A DNA stretch of 64,000 nt, from NCBI GenBank assembly GCA_018524345.1, contig JADQAZ010000004.1, forward strand, positions 62,001 to 126,000, in the 5' to 3' direction. The stretch is from Harenicola maris (lineage in GTDB: Bacteria > Pseudomonadota > Alphaproteobacteria > Rhodobacterales > Rhodobacteraceae). Positions 1 to 8,181 of this stretch are shown here, piece by piece (positions within the stretch are counted from its first letter, which is position 1; each line of letters begins with the position of its first letter). Position numbers and translations under genes: made by a program. The notes beneath the pieces were generated by a model. It was not told the DNA's origin. It ran no database searches and worked only from the letters and a program-made list of their open reading frames with translations.

Positions 1-1015
1 GGCGGTCCTGCACCTTGGCGCTGCATTTGGCCGTGATGTCATCCACCCATTTTTGGGCGTTGGCGACATAATGCGGATCGCGCAGCAGGGCCATGAGGAC
101 GGTTTGGAAGCCCGCGGGGCGTGCCCCCTCCAGTTTCACCGTATAGGCCTCTGACGGGACCCATTTGGAGCCTGTGACGCGGACGGAGGTTTCGTCCAGC
201 GCGGTATAGGTGCTTTGGGTTACGTCCAGATGCCCGCCGGGTTCATAGAGGATAAACGGATCGGAGTTTTCATAGAGCATATGGGCCGAGACCGTGTGCG
301 GCGTGGCATGGGCGCCATCGGCGAGGGGGGTGACGGTGAAACCCTCTGCGTCGAAGTCGATCAGGATGACGCCGCTTTGCGGGTTGGTGGCGCAGAGCGC
401 GCCGCATTCGCCGATTTTCGCGCCGTGCCATGCGCCGCCTGCGTGGCAGCCGCGGGCGAGGGGCAGGGCGGCGATGATGGCGGTGTCTGTGGTGCGGCCC
501 GCGATGATGATATCTGCGCCGGTGTTCAGGGCCTGCGTGATCTGCTCTGCCCCTGCGAGGGCGACGATATTGGAGCAGGAGGTGATGGTCTCTGCTGTGA
601 GTTCTGGTGCGGCGGGCAGGGGCGTCATGCGGTGCTCGGCGTAGGCCTTTGCGACCTCGGCCGGATCTTGCGAGGAGCGCAGCACGGCGATTTTGACGGG
701 GCGGCCCTGCTCGGTGGCGATTTCGCGGGTGATGTCGAGCATCCAGTCCACCGCGCTGTCGGCGCCGCAGGTGCCTGCGGTGCCGATCACGAGGGGGCAA
801 TTCGCCTCGGCCCGCGCCTGCATCAGGCCCGCCCATTCGATTTTGGTCGAGGAGCGGGCGTATTTCGACACGCCCCGCCCGAGGTAGCTTGGCCCGCTGT
901 CGGTGGAGCCGCCGTCGATCGCGATAATGTCGGGCTTTGCCGCGATGCCGCGGGCGAGGGCCTGTTTGTCGTAGTTCAGGCCAAGGGCCCCAGAGGGGAT
1001 GAGAACGCGCACCAT
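1..1015 (-). CDS. AtuA-like (DUF1446) protein, partial
   Basis: Runs off the left edge; 338 codons are visible from an ATG that overlaps the tctA stop (ATGA). The translation starts MVRVLIPSGALGLNYDK and contains DGGSTDSGPSYLG, GTAGTCGAD and IIAGRTTDTAI, which I recognise as the conserved N-terminal half of the acyclic terpene utilization AtuA / DUF1446 family. That family is named from Pseudomonas terpenoid catabolism, but most members have no assigned reaction. Being translationally coupled behind tctCBA, it probably acts on whatever that transporter brings in. A small DUF4387 partner often follows such genes but would lie outside the window. Family call is firm; the function here is unknown. 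Confidence 0.8.
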   Translation of the reverse strand, partial: MVRVLIPSGALGLNYDKQALARGIAAKPDIIAIDGGSTDSGPSYLGRGVSKYARSSTKIEWAGLMQARAEANCPLVIGTAGTCGADSAVDWMLDITREIATEQGRPVKIAVLRSSQDPAEVAKAYAEHRMTPLPAAPELTAETITSCSNIVALAGAEQITQALNTGADIIIAGRTTDTAIIAALPLARGCHAGGAWHGAKIGECGALCATNPQSGVILIDFDAEGFTVTPLADGAHATPHTVSAHMLYENSDPFILYEPGGHLDVTQSTYTALDETSVRVTGSKWVPSEAYTVKLEGARPAGFQTVLMALLRDPHYVANAQKWVDDITAKCSAKVQDR

Positions 1016-2520
1016 CAGTCGGTGATCCTTTGTGGTTTTTTCAGCATCCCGCGCAGGAACATCGGGGCGACAAAGCCCGCGATGGCAAAGGCCCAGAGGC
1101 CAATCGCGATGGGGGAGGAGAAGAGGTAGGTCACATCGCCGTCCGAGAGGGTCATGGCGCGGCGCAGGGCGTCCTCCATATTGCCTCCCAGCAGGATGCC
1201 GAGGATGACGGGGACGGTGGGGATGTCGAGCTTGCGCAGGAAATACCCGAGGATGCCGAAGCCGATCATCAGCAGCAGGTCAAAGTAGCTGCCCGAGAGG
1301 GAGTAGATGCCGACGAAGGAGATCATCGTCACCCCGGGCAGCAGCACCCATGCGGGCACCATCAGCACGCGGACAAAGATTTTCACCATGGGCACGTTCA
1401 TCAGGAGCAGCACGACATTGGCGATGAGCAGGGAGGCGATGAGGCCCCAGATGACCTCTGGCCGGTCTGTGAACAGGGTCGGGCCGGGGGTGATGTTGAG
1501 GGTCATGAGCAGCGCCAGCAGCACCGCCGTTGTGCCCGAGCCGGGCACGCCGAGGGTGAGCATGGGCACCAGCGCCCCGCCTGCGGCGGCGTTGTTGCCT
1601 GCCTCTGGCGCGGCGACGCCCTTGGCCACGCCGGTGCCGAAGCCGCCCTTTGGCCCAGCGATGGATTTTTCCGTCATATAGGCGAGGAAGGAGCCGAGCG
1701 AGGCCCCCGCGCCGGGCAGGATGCCCGCGACAAAGCCGACGCCGGAGGCGCGCAGCATGGTCCATTTGGTGGAGAGGATGTCCTTCCACGGGATGCGGAC
1801 CTTGTCGAGTTTGACCCCGATGGAGGAGCCTTTGCCGTGGCTTTCGATGAAGAAGAAGACCTCTGCAATCGCAAAGAGGCCGACGATGGCGACGAGGAAA
1901 TCCACCCCGTCATAAAGGTGCAGGTTGCCGCCTGTCATGCGGGGCAGGCCAGAGGAGCTGTCGACCCCGATCATGGCGATGCCGAGGCCGATGCAGGCGG
2001 CCAGTGCCGCCTTGGCCTGATTGTTGGAGGCCATGCCGCCAAGGGTGCAGAAGGCCAGCATATAGAGGGCGAAGTATTCGGCGGGGCCAAAGAGGAAGGC
2101 CACCCGCGCCAGCGTGGGCGCCAGCAGCATCAGCCCGATGGTGGCCAGAAGCGCGCCGACAAAGCTTGCCACGCCCGACAGCACCAGCGCATCGCCCGCG
2201 CGGCCCGCCTTGGCCATGGGGTAGCCATCAAGCGTGGTCATCAGCGCCGGTTCATCGCCGGGGATATTGAGCAGGATCGAGGAGATCCGCCCGCCATACA
2301 TCGCGCCGTAATAGACCGATGTCATCAGCACCAGCGCCGAGGTGGCGTCAAGGCCGAGGGTGAAGGTGATCGGGATCAGGATCGCCACGCCGTTCGACGG
2401 GCCAAGGCCCGGAAGCGCGCCGATGATGGTGCCGAGGAAGCAGCCGCAGATCGCCAGAAACAGGGTGTAGGGGGAGAGCGCGACGCTAAACCCCAGGGCG
2501 AGGTTCGAGAGGATATCCAT
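1015..2520 (-). CDS. tctA: Tripartite tricarboxylate transporter, large permease TctA
   Basis: A 501-residue polytopic inner-membrane protein, the large channel-forming subunit of a TctABC secondary carboxylate importer. It has the duplicated TctA signature: GALPGLGPSNG near residues 34-44 and a second copy, AGILPGAGASLGS, in the middle of the protein, consistent with two inverted halves. I chose the ATG one base after the tctB stop (MDILSNLALG); the longer open frame upstream lies within tctB and is Arg/Ser-rich, unlike a membrane protein. The family carries citrate and other carboxylates, but the substrate cannot be read from the sequence. Confidence 0.95.
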   Translation of the reverse strand: MDILSNLALGFSVALSPYTLFLAICGCFLGTIIGALPGLGPSNGVAILIPITFTLGLDATSALVLMTSVYYGAMYGGRISSILLNIPGDEPALMTTLDGYPMAKAGRAGDALVLSGVASFVGALLATIGLMLLAPTLARVAFLFGPAEYFALYMLAFCTLGGMASNNQAKAALAACIGLGIAMIGVDSSSGLPRMTGGNLHLYDGVDFLVAIVGLFAIAEVFFFIESHGKGSSIGVKLDKVRIPWKDILSTKWTMLRASGVGFVAGILPGAGASLGSFLAYMTEKSIAGPKGGFGTGVAKGVAAPEAGNNAAAGGALVPMLTLGVPGSGTTAVLLALLMTLNITPGPTLFTDRPEVIWGLIASLLIANVVLLLMNVPMVKIFVRVLMVPAWVLLPGVTMISFVGIYSLSGSYFDLLLMIGFGILGYFLRKLDIPTVPVILGILLGGNMEDALRRAMTLSDGDVTYLFSSPIAIGLWAFAIAGFVAPMFLRGMLKKPQRITD

Positions 2521-2521
2521 A

Positions 2522-3010
2522 TCAGTGCCCCACGAATGGAATGAGGATCGAGATTGCATCCCACAGGCCGGACCATGTGGGCACACGGTAGGCCACGATA
2601 TTGCCAAGGCCGAGGGCGTATTTGAACAGCACGAAGAGGCCGAGCGAGAGGCCGATGCCGGAGGCCAGAGCGGGGAGCCTGCGCGGTGAAATCTGGTAGG
2701 AGAGCACCCCCGCCGCCACCGCCGTTGGCGCGATAAACCCGAGGGGTTTGAGCAGCACGGCATAGATCGCCAGCACCAGAACCGCCACCGCCATGGCGCC
2801 CCATGTTTTGGGGCCGGGCCAGTCGGGGTCCGGGTCGGGTTTGAAGACCATGGTCAGGGCGCAGATCGCCGCGACAGAGCCGATCATGAAGGGGAAGAGT
2901 TTGGGCAGGAATTCACCCGAAAAGGGGTTCGTCTGAATCTGAGAGGCAGCCGCGAGATACGCGACTGCCGTTATCAGAGCGACCAGACCAAATATCCGGT
3001 CGGAGGCCAT
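2522..3010 (-). CDS. tctB: Tripartite tricarboxylate transporter, small subunit TctB
   Basis: A 162-residue small membrane subunit of the TctABC transporter with about four predicted hydrophobic helices. The PFSGEFLPKLFPF stretch after the first helix is typical of TctB. Its ATG overlaps the tctC stop by one base (TAATG), and tctA begins one base after its own stop, so the three genes are one transcript in the classical C-B-A order. No two-component regulator (tctDE) is adjacent. Confidence 0.93.
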   Translation of the reverse strand: MASDRIFGLVALITAVAYLAAASQIQTNPFSGEFLPKLFPFMIGSVAAICALTMVFKPDPDPDWPGPKTWGAMAVAVLVLAIYAVLLKPLGFIAPTAVAAGVLSYQISPRRLPALASGIGLSLGLFVLFKYALGLGNIVAYRVPTWSGLWDAISILIPFVGH

Positions 3011-3990
3011 TATTGCGTGACCCCGAGTTCTTTGGACATGGCTGCGATGTCGGCCACGAGGCCGTCAACGTAGGACTGGAAGTCGCCGCCGACCTTGGTG
3101 AAGGGGGCAAGGCCGTTGTCTGTCATGGCTTTGGCCCATTCGTCGCTGTCGGCGACCTGTTGCAGTTTGCCGGCCCATTCGTCGAACTGCGCGTCAGAGA
3201 TGCCCTTGGGCACATAGAGGCCGCGCCAGTTTACGGCGACAACGTCAAAGCCCTGTTCCTTGGCGGTGGGGATGTCGTCGAAACCCGGGACGCGCTCGTC
3301 CGTGAGGACGGCGATCACGCGGATATCGCCATTGGCGAGGAAGCTGACAACCTCGGACATGTCGCCGGTCATGGCCTGGGTAAAGCCGCCGACGGTTTGG
3401 GTGATGGCGTCTGCGCCGCCGTCAACGCCGATGTATTTCACCTTGGTGATATCGGTGAAACCGGCCTTTTGCAGCACCATGAGGGGTTTCATGTGGTCAA
3501 ACCCGCCAACGGCAGAGCCGCCCGCGAAGGCTACGGAGCCGGGGTCGGCCTTGATCGCCTCGACCAGATCGCCGAGCGATTGATAGGGGCTGTCAGCGGC
3601 GACAACGATCACGCCGGGATCGGCGCCGATGGCCCCGACAAAGCGGACCTGATCGGCGGTCATGCCGGCATAGGCGTTCTGTGCAAGCCGTGTGGTGGTG
3701 GCGGACGAGGCCGCGATGATGAGGTCGGCGTCATCGCCGCGCTCGTTCACCACGGTGCCATAGGCCAGACCGCCGCCCGCGCCGGGCATGTTGGTGACCT
3801 GCACCGGTTTGTCCACGGCGCCGATGTCGAACAGGATTTTACCGATCTGGCGGCAGGTGAAGTCCCAGCCGCCGCCGGGGTTCGCCGGTGCGATACATTC
3901 GGCAGCAGAGGCGGCAAAGGTGGTGGCCCCGGTGGCCGATACTGCGACCACGGCACTCGTCAAGAGCGCCTTGAAAAAGCGTTGTGTCAT
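3010..3990 (-). CDS. tctC: Tripartite tricarboxylate transporter binding protein TctC
   Basis: A 326-residue periplasmic solute-binding protein (Bug/TctC family) that captures a carboxylate for TctAB. It begins with a Sec signal peptide (MTQRFFKALLTSAVVAVSA, cleavage near residue 30) and then has the family start PANPGGGWDFTCRQIGK and the NMPGAGGGLAYG loop. A strong ribosome site (GGGAGGA) precedes the ATG, which fits high expression of the binding protein relative to the permeases. It is first in the operon. Bug-type proteins bind diverse organic acids, so the ligand is unknown. Confidence 0.95.
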   Translation of the reverse strand: MTQRFFKALLTSAVVAVSATGATTFAASAAECIAPANPGGGWDFTCRQIGKILFDIGAVDKPVQVTNMPGAGGGLAYGTVVNERGDDADLIIAASSATTTRLAQNAYAGMTADQVRFVGAIGADPGVIVVAADSPYQSLGDLVEAIKADPGSVAFAGGSAVGGFDHMKPLMVLQKAGFTDITKVKYIGVDGGADAITQTVGGFTQAMTGDMSEVVSFLANGDIRVIAVLTDERVPGFDDIPTAKEQGFDVVAVNWRGLYVPKGISDAQFDEWAGKLQQVADSDEWAKAMTDNGLAPFTKVGGDFQSYVDGLVADIAAMSKELGVTQ

Positions 3991-4083
3991 TGGTTCCTCC
4001 CATTATCAGGCGCGGTTATCCCCGCGCTTGTGACTTTGGGAGGCTAGCAATGGATTTCACCGGTGTCACGCGATTCTGGCGGC

Positions 4084-5202
4084 CTATGCCTTGAGCGCGA
4101 GGCCGGGGGAGAGGACATCGATGCCAAGGGCCTTGCCCACGGCGAAATAGGTCAGTTGCCCGGCGTGGACGTTGAGGCCGTTCAGCAGATGTGGATCCTC
4201 CTCGCAGGCCCTGCGCCAGCCCTTGTCGGCAAGGGCGAGGAGGAAGGGCAGCGTGGCATTGCCAAGGGCGATGGTGGAGGTGCGGGCCACGGCGCCGGGC
4301 ATATTGGCAACGCAGTAGTGCATGATGCCGTCCACCTCATAGATCGGGTCGGCATGGGTGGTCGCGCGGGAGGTTTCAAAGCAGCCGCCCTGATCGATGG
4401 CCACATCGACGATGGCGGCGCCGGGTTTCATGGTGGAGAGTTGATCGCGACTGACGAGCTTAGGCGCGGCGGCGCCGGGGATGAGGACCGCGCCGATGAC
4501 CATATCGGCCTCGGCCACCAGTTCCGCCGTGCGCGCGCCGGTGGCGTAGCCGTTGCGGAAATCGCGCGAGAAAACATCATCGAGGTAGCGCAGGCGCGGC
4601 AGGGAGCGGTCGAGCACCGTTACATCCGCGCCCATGCCGGAGGCAATGCGGGCGGCATGGGTGCCGACAACGCCGCCGCCGATGACCAGCACCTTGGCCG
4701 GGCCGACGCCCGGCACGCCGCCCATCAAGACGCCGCGCCCGCCATTGGCCTTTTGCAGGGTCCAAGCGCCGACCTGCGGCGCGAGGCGACCCGCGACCTC
4801 GGACATCGGGGCGAGGAGGGGGAGGCCGCCTTGCGCGTCGGTGACGGTTTCATAGGCGATGGCGGTGCAGCCGGAGGCGAGCAGCTCGCGGGTTTGCTCG
4901 GGGTCGGGCGCGAGGTGGAGGTAGGTAAAGAGCAGCTGCCCCTCGCGCAGCATGGCGCGTTCGGCGGGCTGGGGTTCCTTGACCTTGACGATCATATCGG
5001 CGGCGGCAAAGACATCCTCGGCCGTGGCGGCGATGCTGGCCCCGGCGGCGGTGTAATCGGCATCGGTAAAACCCGCGCCCGCGCCCGCCATGGTCTCGAC
5101 GGTGACGGTGTGGCCATGGGAGATGGCCTCGGCGGCGGCGCTCGGGGTGAGGCCGACGCGAAATTCCTGTGGTTTGATTTCCTTGGGGCAGCCGATGTGC
5201 AT
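4084..5202 (-). CDS. ald: Alanine dehydrogenase
   Basis: A 372-residue NAD-dependent L-alanine dehydrogenase, interconverting alanine with pyruvate plus ammonium. The substrate-site residues of the family are in place: Arg15 (EFRVGLTP), Lys75 (VKVKEP) and His96 (YLHLAP). The Rossmann motif is VIGGGVVGTHAA (about 175-186) and the VDVAIDQGG catalytic segment lies near 267-275. The start is preceded by AGGAGA at good spacing. It is divergent from an Lrp/AsnC regulator gene, the usual arrangement for alanine-induced ald control. Confidence 0.96.
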   Translation of the reverse strand: MHIGCPKEIKPQEFRVGLTPSAAAEAISHGHTVTVETMAGAGAGFTDADYTAAGASIAATAEDVFAAADMIVKVKEPQPAERAMLREGQLLFTYLHLAPDPEQTRELLASGCTAIAYETVTDAQGGLPLLAPMSEVAGRLAPQVGAWTLQKANGGRGVLMGGVPGVGPAKVLVIGGGVVGTHAARIASGMGADVTVLDRSLPRLRYLDDVFSRDFRNGYATGARTAELVAEADMVIGAVLIPGAAAPKLVSRDQLSTMKPGAAIVDVAIDQGGCFETSRATTHADPIYEVDGIMHYCVANMPGAVARTSTIALGNATLPFLLALADKGWRRACEEDPHLLNGLNVHAGQLTYFAVGKALGIDVLSPGLALKA

Positions 5203-5273
5203 TGGGGTGTCTCCTGCGAGTCGATGGGGTTTTGTATGAGCTTAGCAATGCTCCGGCGCGAAGATGCGTTGAT

Positions 5274-5311
5274 TTTCCGTCATGGTTGCGGAAACATAGG
5301 TGATAATCACC
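5274..5311. promoter_or_regulatory. Candidate Lrp operators between ald and its regulator
   Basis: The divergent interval contains two inverted repeats: TTTCCG, nine bases, CGGAAA (5274-5294), and the perfect 13-bp palindrome GGTGATAATCACC (5299-5311). Lrp/AsnC octamers bind several imperfect palindromes between divergent genes, so these are candidate operators for both ald and the regulator. Inferred from position and symmetry only. Confidence 0.45.
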
Positions 5312-5347
5312 GCTGCGGTGGCAAATTTTGAAGAAAGCTTCGCCGAA

Positions 5348-5806
5348 ATGGAACTTGATAGCACAGATCGCCGTATCCTGACCGTGTTGCAAAGGGACGG
5401 GCGCATGTCCAATGCGGATCTGTCGGAACGGATCAGTCTTTCGCCTTCGGCCTGTCATCGCAGGGTGCAGCGGCTGGAGGAAAGCGGGTTGATTGCGGGC
5501 TATGTGGCGCTGCTGGATGCGCGGCTGCTTGGTCTGCCGACGACGGTGTTCGTGGAGATCCGCCTGAGCGGGCAGACCGATGAGGTGCTGGACGGGTTCG
5601 AGAAGGCCGTGGCGCGGGTGCCGGAGGTTCTGGAGTGTCACCTCATGGCGGGGACGGCGGATTATCTGCTTAAGGTGGTGGCGCGGGATACGGATGATTT
5701 CGCACGGCTGCACCGCCGCCATTTGGCGAACCTGCCGGGGGTGTTGCAGATCCAGTCCAGCTTTGCCCTGCGGCGGGTGCTGAAGACCACCGCGCTTCCG
5801 GTTTAG
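5348..5806 (+). CDS. Lrp/AsnC family regulator, probably of ald
   Basis: A 152-residue feast/famine regulator. Residues 4-60 form the AsnC winged helix-turn-helix (LDSTDRRILTVLQRDGRMSN, then SPSACHRRVQRLEESGLI), and residues 70-145 form the RAM/AsnC ligand domain. I start it at MELDSTDRR rather than at an upstream in-frame GTG, because the family begins just before this helix and the extra 16 residues match nothing. Divergence from ald suggests an alanine-responsive activator of ald (AldR/PutR-like). The family is certain; the target is inferred. Confidence 0.9.
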   Translation: MELDSTDRRILTVLQRDGRMSNADLSERISLSPSACHRRVQRLEESGLIAGYVALLDARLLGLPTTVFVEIRLSGQTDEVLDGFEKAVARVPEVLECHLMAGTADYLLKVVARDTDDFARLHRRHLANLPGVLQIQSSFALRRVLKTTALPV

Positions 5807-5861
5807 GGGCGGCTCCCGCCAGCTTTCTTCGGCCTTTGGCCTCGGCTGCTGTTGGGCCGGG

Positions 5862-5945
5862 CAGTTTGCCCTTTGGGCAAACTGGGGGCGATCCATTGCA
5901 ATTGGGCGGGATTCGGGGGCGTCTGGCCGTAGGCCAGACGCCCCC
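5862..5945. repeat. Two strong inverted repeats in a convergent junction
   Basis: The 221-bp gap between the convergent lrp and mipZ genes has no gene. It holds CAGTTTGCCC / GGGCAAACTG around TTT (5862-5884) and a perfect 14-bp-arm hairpin, GGGGGCGTCTGGCC with a GTA loop (5915-5945). Neither is followed by a T-run, so they are not classical intrinsic terminators, although they may protect or end mRNAs. A dispersed repeat copy follows at 5986. Confidence 0.7.
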
Positions 5946-5985
5946 GCCGGTCGGCCCGGCGCAGCCGGGTCGAAACAGACTTTAT

Positions 5986-6018
5986 GCCTCCGGCGGGGAT
6001 ATTTGTGCCAATAAGAAG
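5986..6018 (+). repeat. Dispersed convergent-junction repeat, copy A
   Basis: First of three copies of a roughly 33-bp element that starts GCCTCCGGCGGGGATATTT and ends in CCAATAAGAAG. It ends 9 bases before the mipZ stop codon. The others are at 23007-23038 and 45242-45274, both on the minus strand. All three lie between convergent genes. Confidence 0.75.
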
Positions 6019-6027
6019 CGGGGGGGG

Positions 6028-6837
6028 TCAGAAGTCCGGTGTGACGCCGGGCAGGCGGAGGGCGGTGATCAGGTCGCGTAGTTCCTGACGGGCGGCGACG
6101 TTGGAGATGTTGAGTTTTTCAACGCCGACGTCGCGCAGGTCGAGCAGGGTCAGCCCGCGGGGGAAGAGTTCGCGGAAGATGACCCGTTCGGAGAAGCCCT
6201 GCACCGCGCGAAAGCCGATGCGGCGGGAGAGTTTTTCCAGGGCTTCGGCCATCTTTTTCTTGTTGTGCATGGCCTGGGCGCCGACGCGGTTGCGGGCCAC
6301 GATCCAGTCGATCGGGGGCAGGCCGGCGCGGGCGCGGATCTGGCGGGCGTTCCAGACCATCGCGGAGTAGACCGAGGGGCTTCCGATGGAGCCGTCGGCG
6401 GGGTCGATCCGTGCGAGGAGGTCGAAGTCCACGAAGCTGTCGTTCAGGGGGGTGACCAGCGTGTCGGCGAGGCTATGGGCCACTTGGCTGAGCCTTGTGT
6501 GCGAGCCGGGGCAGTCGATCAGGATGAAGTCCTTGTCGCCGTGCAGGCCGGAGACCGCCATGGACAGGCGGCGGTCGAAGATGTTTTCGCCGTCTTGTAG
6601 ACTGGATTGTTCGATTTCCGGCAGGTCGGCGTATTCGGGGATGGGCAGGGTGAGCCCCTCTGCCTCGGCGTAGGCGCGGCGGTTGTCGATGTAGCGGCCG
6701 AGGCTGCGTTGGCGCAGGTCAAGGTCGAGTGTGCCGATGCTGTGCCCCATGCGGACCAGTGCGGTTGCGATATGCATGGAGGTCGTGGATTTGCCTGACC
6801 CGCCCTTTTCGTTTCCGACGACGATGATATGCGCCAT
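6028..6837 (-). CDS. mipZ: Division-plane positioning ATPase MipZ
   Basis: A 269-residue ParA/MinD-type P-loop ATPase. The deviant Walker A is KGGSGKST at residues 11-18, followed by DLDLRQRSLGRY, ILIDCPG and TPLNDSFVDFDLL. The last, together with IFRELFPRGLTLLDL near the C-terminus, matches Caulobacter MipZ rather than chromosomal ParA. MipZ binds ParB near the origin and forms a bipolar gradient that keeps FtsZ at mid-cell in alphaproteobacteria. No parB is nearby, which is normal for mipZ. It is 128 bp downstream of a small secreted-protein gene. Confidence 0.93.
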   Translation of the reverse strand: MAHIIVVGNEKGGSGKSTTSMHIATALVRMGHSIGTLDLDLRQRSLGRYIDNRRAYAEAEGLTLPIPEYADLPEIEQSSLQDGENIFDRRLSMAVSGLHGDKDFILIDCPGSHTRLSQVAHSLADTLVTPLNDSFVDFDLLARIDPADGSIGSPSVYSAMVWNARQIRARAGLPPIDWIVARNRVGAQAMHNKKKMAEALEKLSRRIGFRAVQGFSERVIFRELFPRGLTLLDLRDVGVEKLNISNVAARQELRDLITALRLPGVTPDF

Positions 6838-6965
6838 GTTTGCCTGCTCTGCCCTTCTGAGGTTGTGGAGAAGGGTCTATGTTAGTTGCCCCGATTGGAG
6901 CAGTATATGGTGCGCGCGGTTTCGAGGGAAGCGGGCGATTGGCTTATGCGGGGAAAAACGGGTGG

Positions 6966-7400
6966 TTAGCTGATGATGGCCGGTGCGCCGCAGCGGACGT
7001 GCACATGGGTGCATTGGCCGGGGAGCCAGTCTGTTCTGTCCCAGCAGTAGGTTGTGGCATCGGGCAGGCGCAGGATCCAGACCACGGGGCTTCCGCTTTC
7101 GGTGACGCGGCTTTCCTCATGTAGGTAGAGAGTGATGCTGGTGTCGTCATGTTCGATCACGTCGTAGGTGGCGTCCTGATCGATTTCGTTTTTGTAGTTC
7201 ACCATGGGTGTGTCCCAGGCGAAGTAGGCCTCTGTCCGGTCGGCGTTGAAGTGGATGGTATGGGCGTTCTCGTGGCAGCGCATGCCAAGCCTTGTGTCGA
7301 ATGCCCAGACCGAGCCATGCAGCTCGTCGAAGATATCGGCCTGCGCCCCTGTGGCGGGGGTGAGGAGCAGGGCGGCGAGGGTGAGGGGGCGTAGAAGCAT
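6966..7400 (-). CDS. Small secreted protein, unknown function
   Basis: A 144-residue protein that begins with a signal peptide (MLLRPLTLAALLLTPATGAQA, cleavage near residue 21). The mature part is polar and contains four cysteines (in MRCHENAH, TYCWDRT, GQCTHVHV and VRCGAP), suggesting periplasmic disulfides. I do not recognise a family. The ATG at 7400 is chosen because the signal peptide starts there; the same frame extends upstream into the rpmE terminator and is not credible. The terminator at 7461-7498 separates it from rpmE, so it is probably transcribed on its own. Confidence 0.7.
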   Translation of the reverse strand: MLLRPLTLAALLLTPATGAQADIFDELHGSVWAFDTRLGMRCHENAHTIHFNADRTEAYFAWDTPMVNYKNEIDQDATYDVIEHDDTSITLYLHEESRVTESGSPVVWILRLPDATTYCWDRTDWLPGQCTHVHVRCGAPAIIS

Positions 7401-7460
7401 GGGGAAGGTGTAGCCTTTTGCCTGCGTTAAGGCAAAGTCTTGGGGGCCTATCCGTGGCGG

Positions 7461-7498
7461 CAAAGAAAAACGCCGCCCCGATGTTCGGTGGCGGCGTT
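7461..7498 (-). terminator. Intrinsic terminator after rpmE
   Basis: On the minus strand AACGCCGCC pairs with GGCGGCGTT and is followed by a T-rich tract (TTTTTCTTT). It lies 30 bases beyond the rpmE stop and should end the long ffh-to-rpmE transcript. Confidence 0.85.
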
Positions 7499-7527
7499 CT
7501 CTATCACTGTCCAAAGTCTTTGGCTGA

Positions 7528-7749
7528 TTAGAAGCCAAGACCCTCGTATTTCTTTTTGAACTTGGAGACACGGCCGCCAGTGTCCATCAGACGGGTGTTA
7601 CCGCCTGTCCATGCGGGGTGCACGGATGGGTCGATGTCGAGTGCGATTTGGTCGCCCTCTTTGCCGTATGTGGATTTCATCTGAAAGATGGTGCCGTCGG
7701 TCATTTTCACATCGATGATGTGATAGTCAGGGTGCAGATCTTTTTTCAT
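7528..7749 (-). CDS. rpmE: 50S ribosomal protein L31
   Basis: A 73-residue large-subunit protein, starting [19 protein letters not shown] and containing SVHPAWTGG and the C-terminal [14 protein letters not shown]. There is no CxxC zinc motif, so this is the zinc-independent form. Its ATG follows the rplS stop by one base. The frame remains open upstream inside rplS, but the family start is clear. Last gene of the ribosomal operon. Confidence 0.96.
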   Translation of the reverse strand: MKKDLHPDYHIIDVKMTDGTIFQMKSTYGKEGDQIALDIDPSVHPAWTGGNTRLMDTGGRVSKFKKKYEGLGF

Positions 7750-7750
7750 C

Positions 7751-8128
7751 TTATGCGTCCTTCCGTGGCTTGTAGTTTGTGTCTTCTGCGATACGTGCGG
7801 ATTTACCGCGACGCGAGCGCAGGTAATACAGTTTCGCGCGACGGACGCGGCCGCGGCGGACGACTGTGATGCTTTCGATGTTGGTCGAGTGCAGTGGGAA
7901 GACACGCTCTACGCCTTCGCCGAAGCTGATCTTGCGCACGGTGAAGGAGCCAGCGATGCCCTTGCCGTTGTTGCGCGCGATGCAGACGCCTTCGTAGTTC
8001 TGCACACGGGTGCGTGTGCCTTCGGTCACTTTAAAGCCGACGCGAACGGTGTCGCCTGCTTTGAAGTCGGGGATTTGATGCCCCAGCTCAGCGATTTGCT
8101 CAGCTTCTAGTTCTGCGATCAGATCCAT
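7751..8128 (-). CDS. rplS: 50S ribosomal protein L19
   Basis: A 125-residue protein at the 30S-50S interface. The L19 core is visible: [39 protein letters not shown] and [14 protein letters not shown]. The start [11 protein letters not shown] is chosen by family alignment and a purine-rich AAAGGAGCG upstream. It sits between trmD and rpmE as in related bacteria. Confidence 0.97.
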   Translation of the reverse strand: MDLIAELEAEQIAELGHQIPDFKAGDTVRVGFKVTEGTRTRVQNYEGVCIARNNGKGIAGSFTVRKISFGEGVERVFPLHSTNIESITVVRRGRVRRAKLYYLRSRRGKSARIAEDTNYKPRKDA

Positions 8129-8181
8129 CTGAAACGCTCCTTTATGTATGCTTGCGGTTGTTCCGCAAAGGTTTGTGCGCC

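Noticed and set aside
1030-2544. Long open frame on the plus strand opposite tctA
   Set aside because: GC-rich antisense frame; composition is Asp/Gly/His-rich with no family, and tctA is certain.
6028-6837. Plasmid or chromosomal parA
   Set aside because: The NDSFVDFD and FRELFPRGLTLLDL stretches fit MipZ, and no parB follows.
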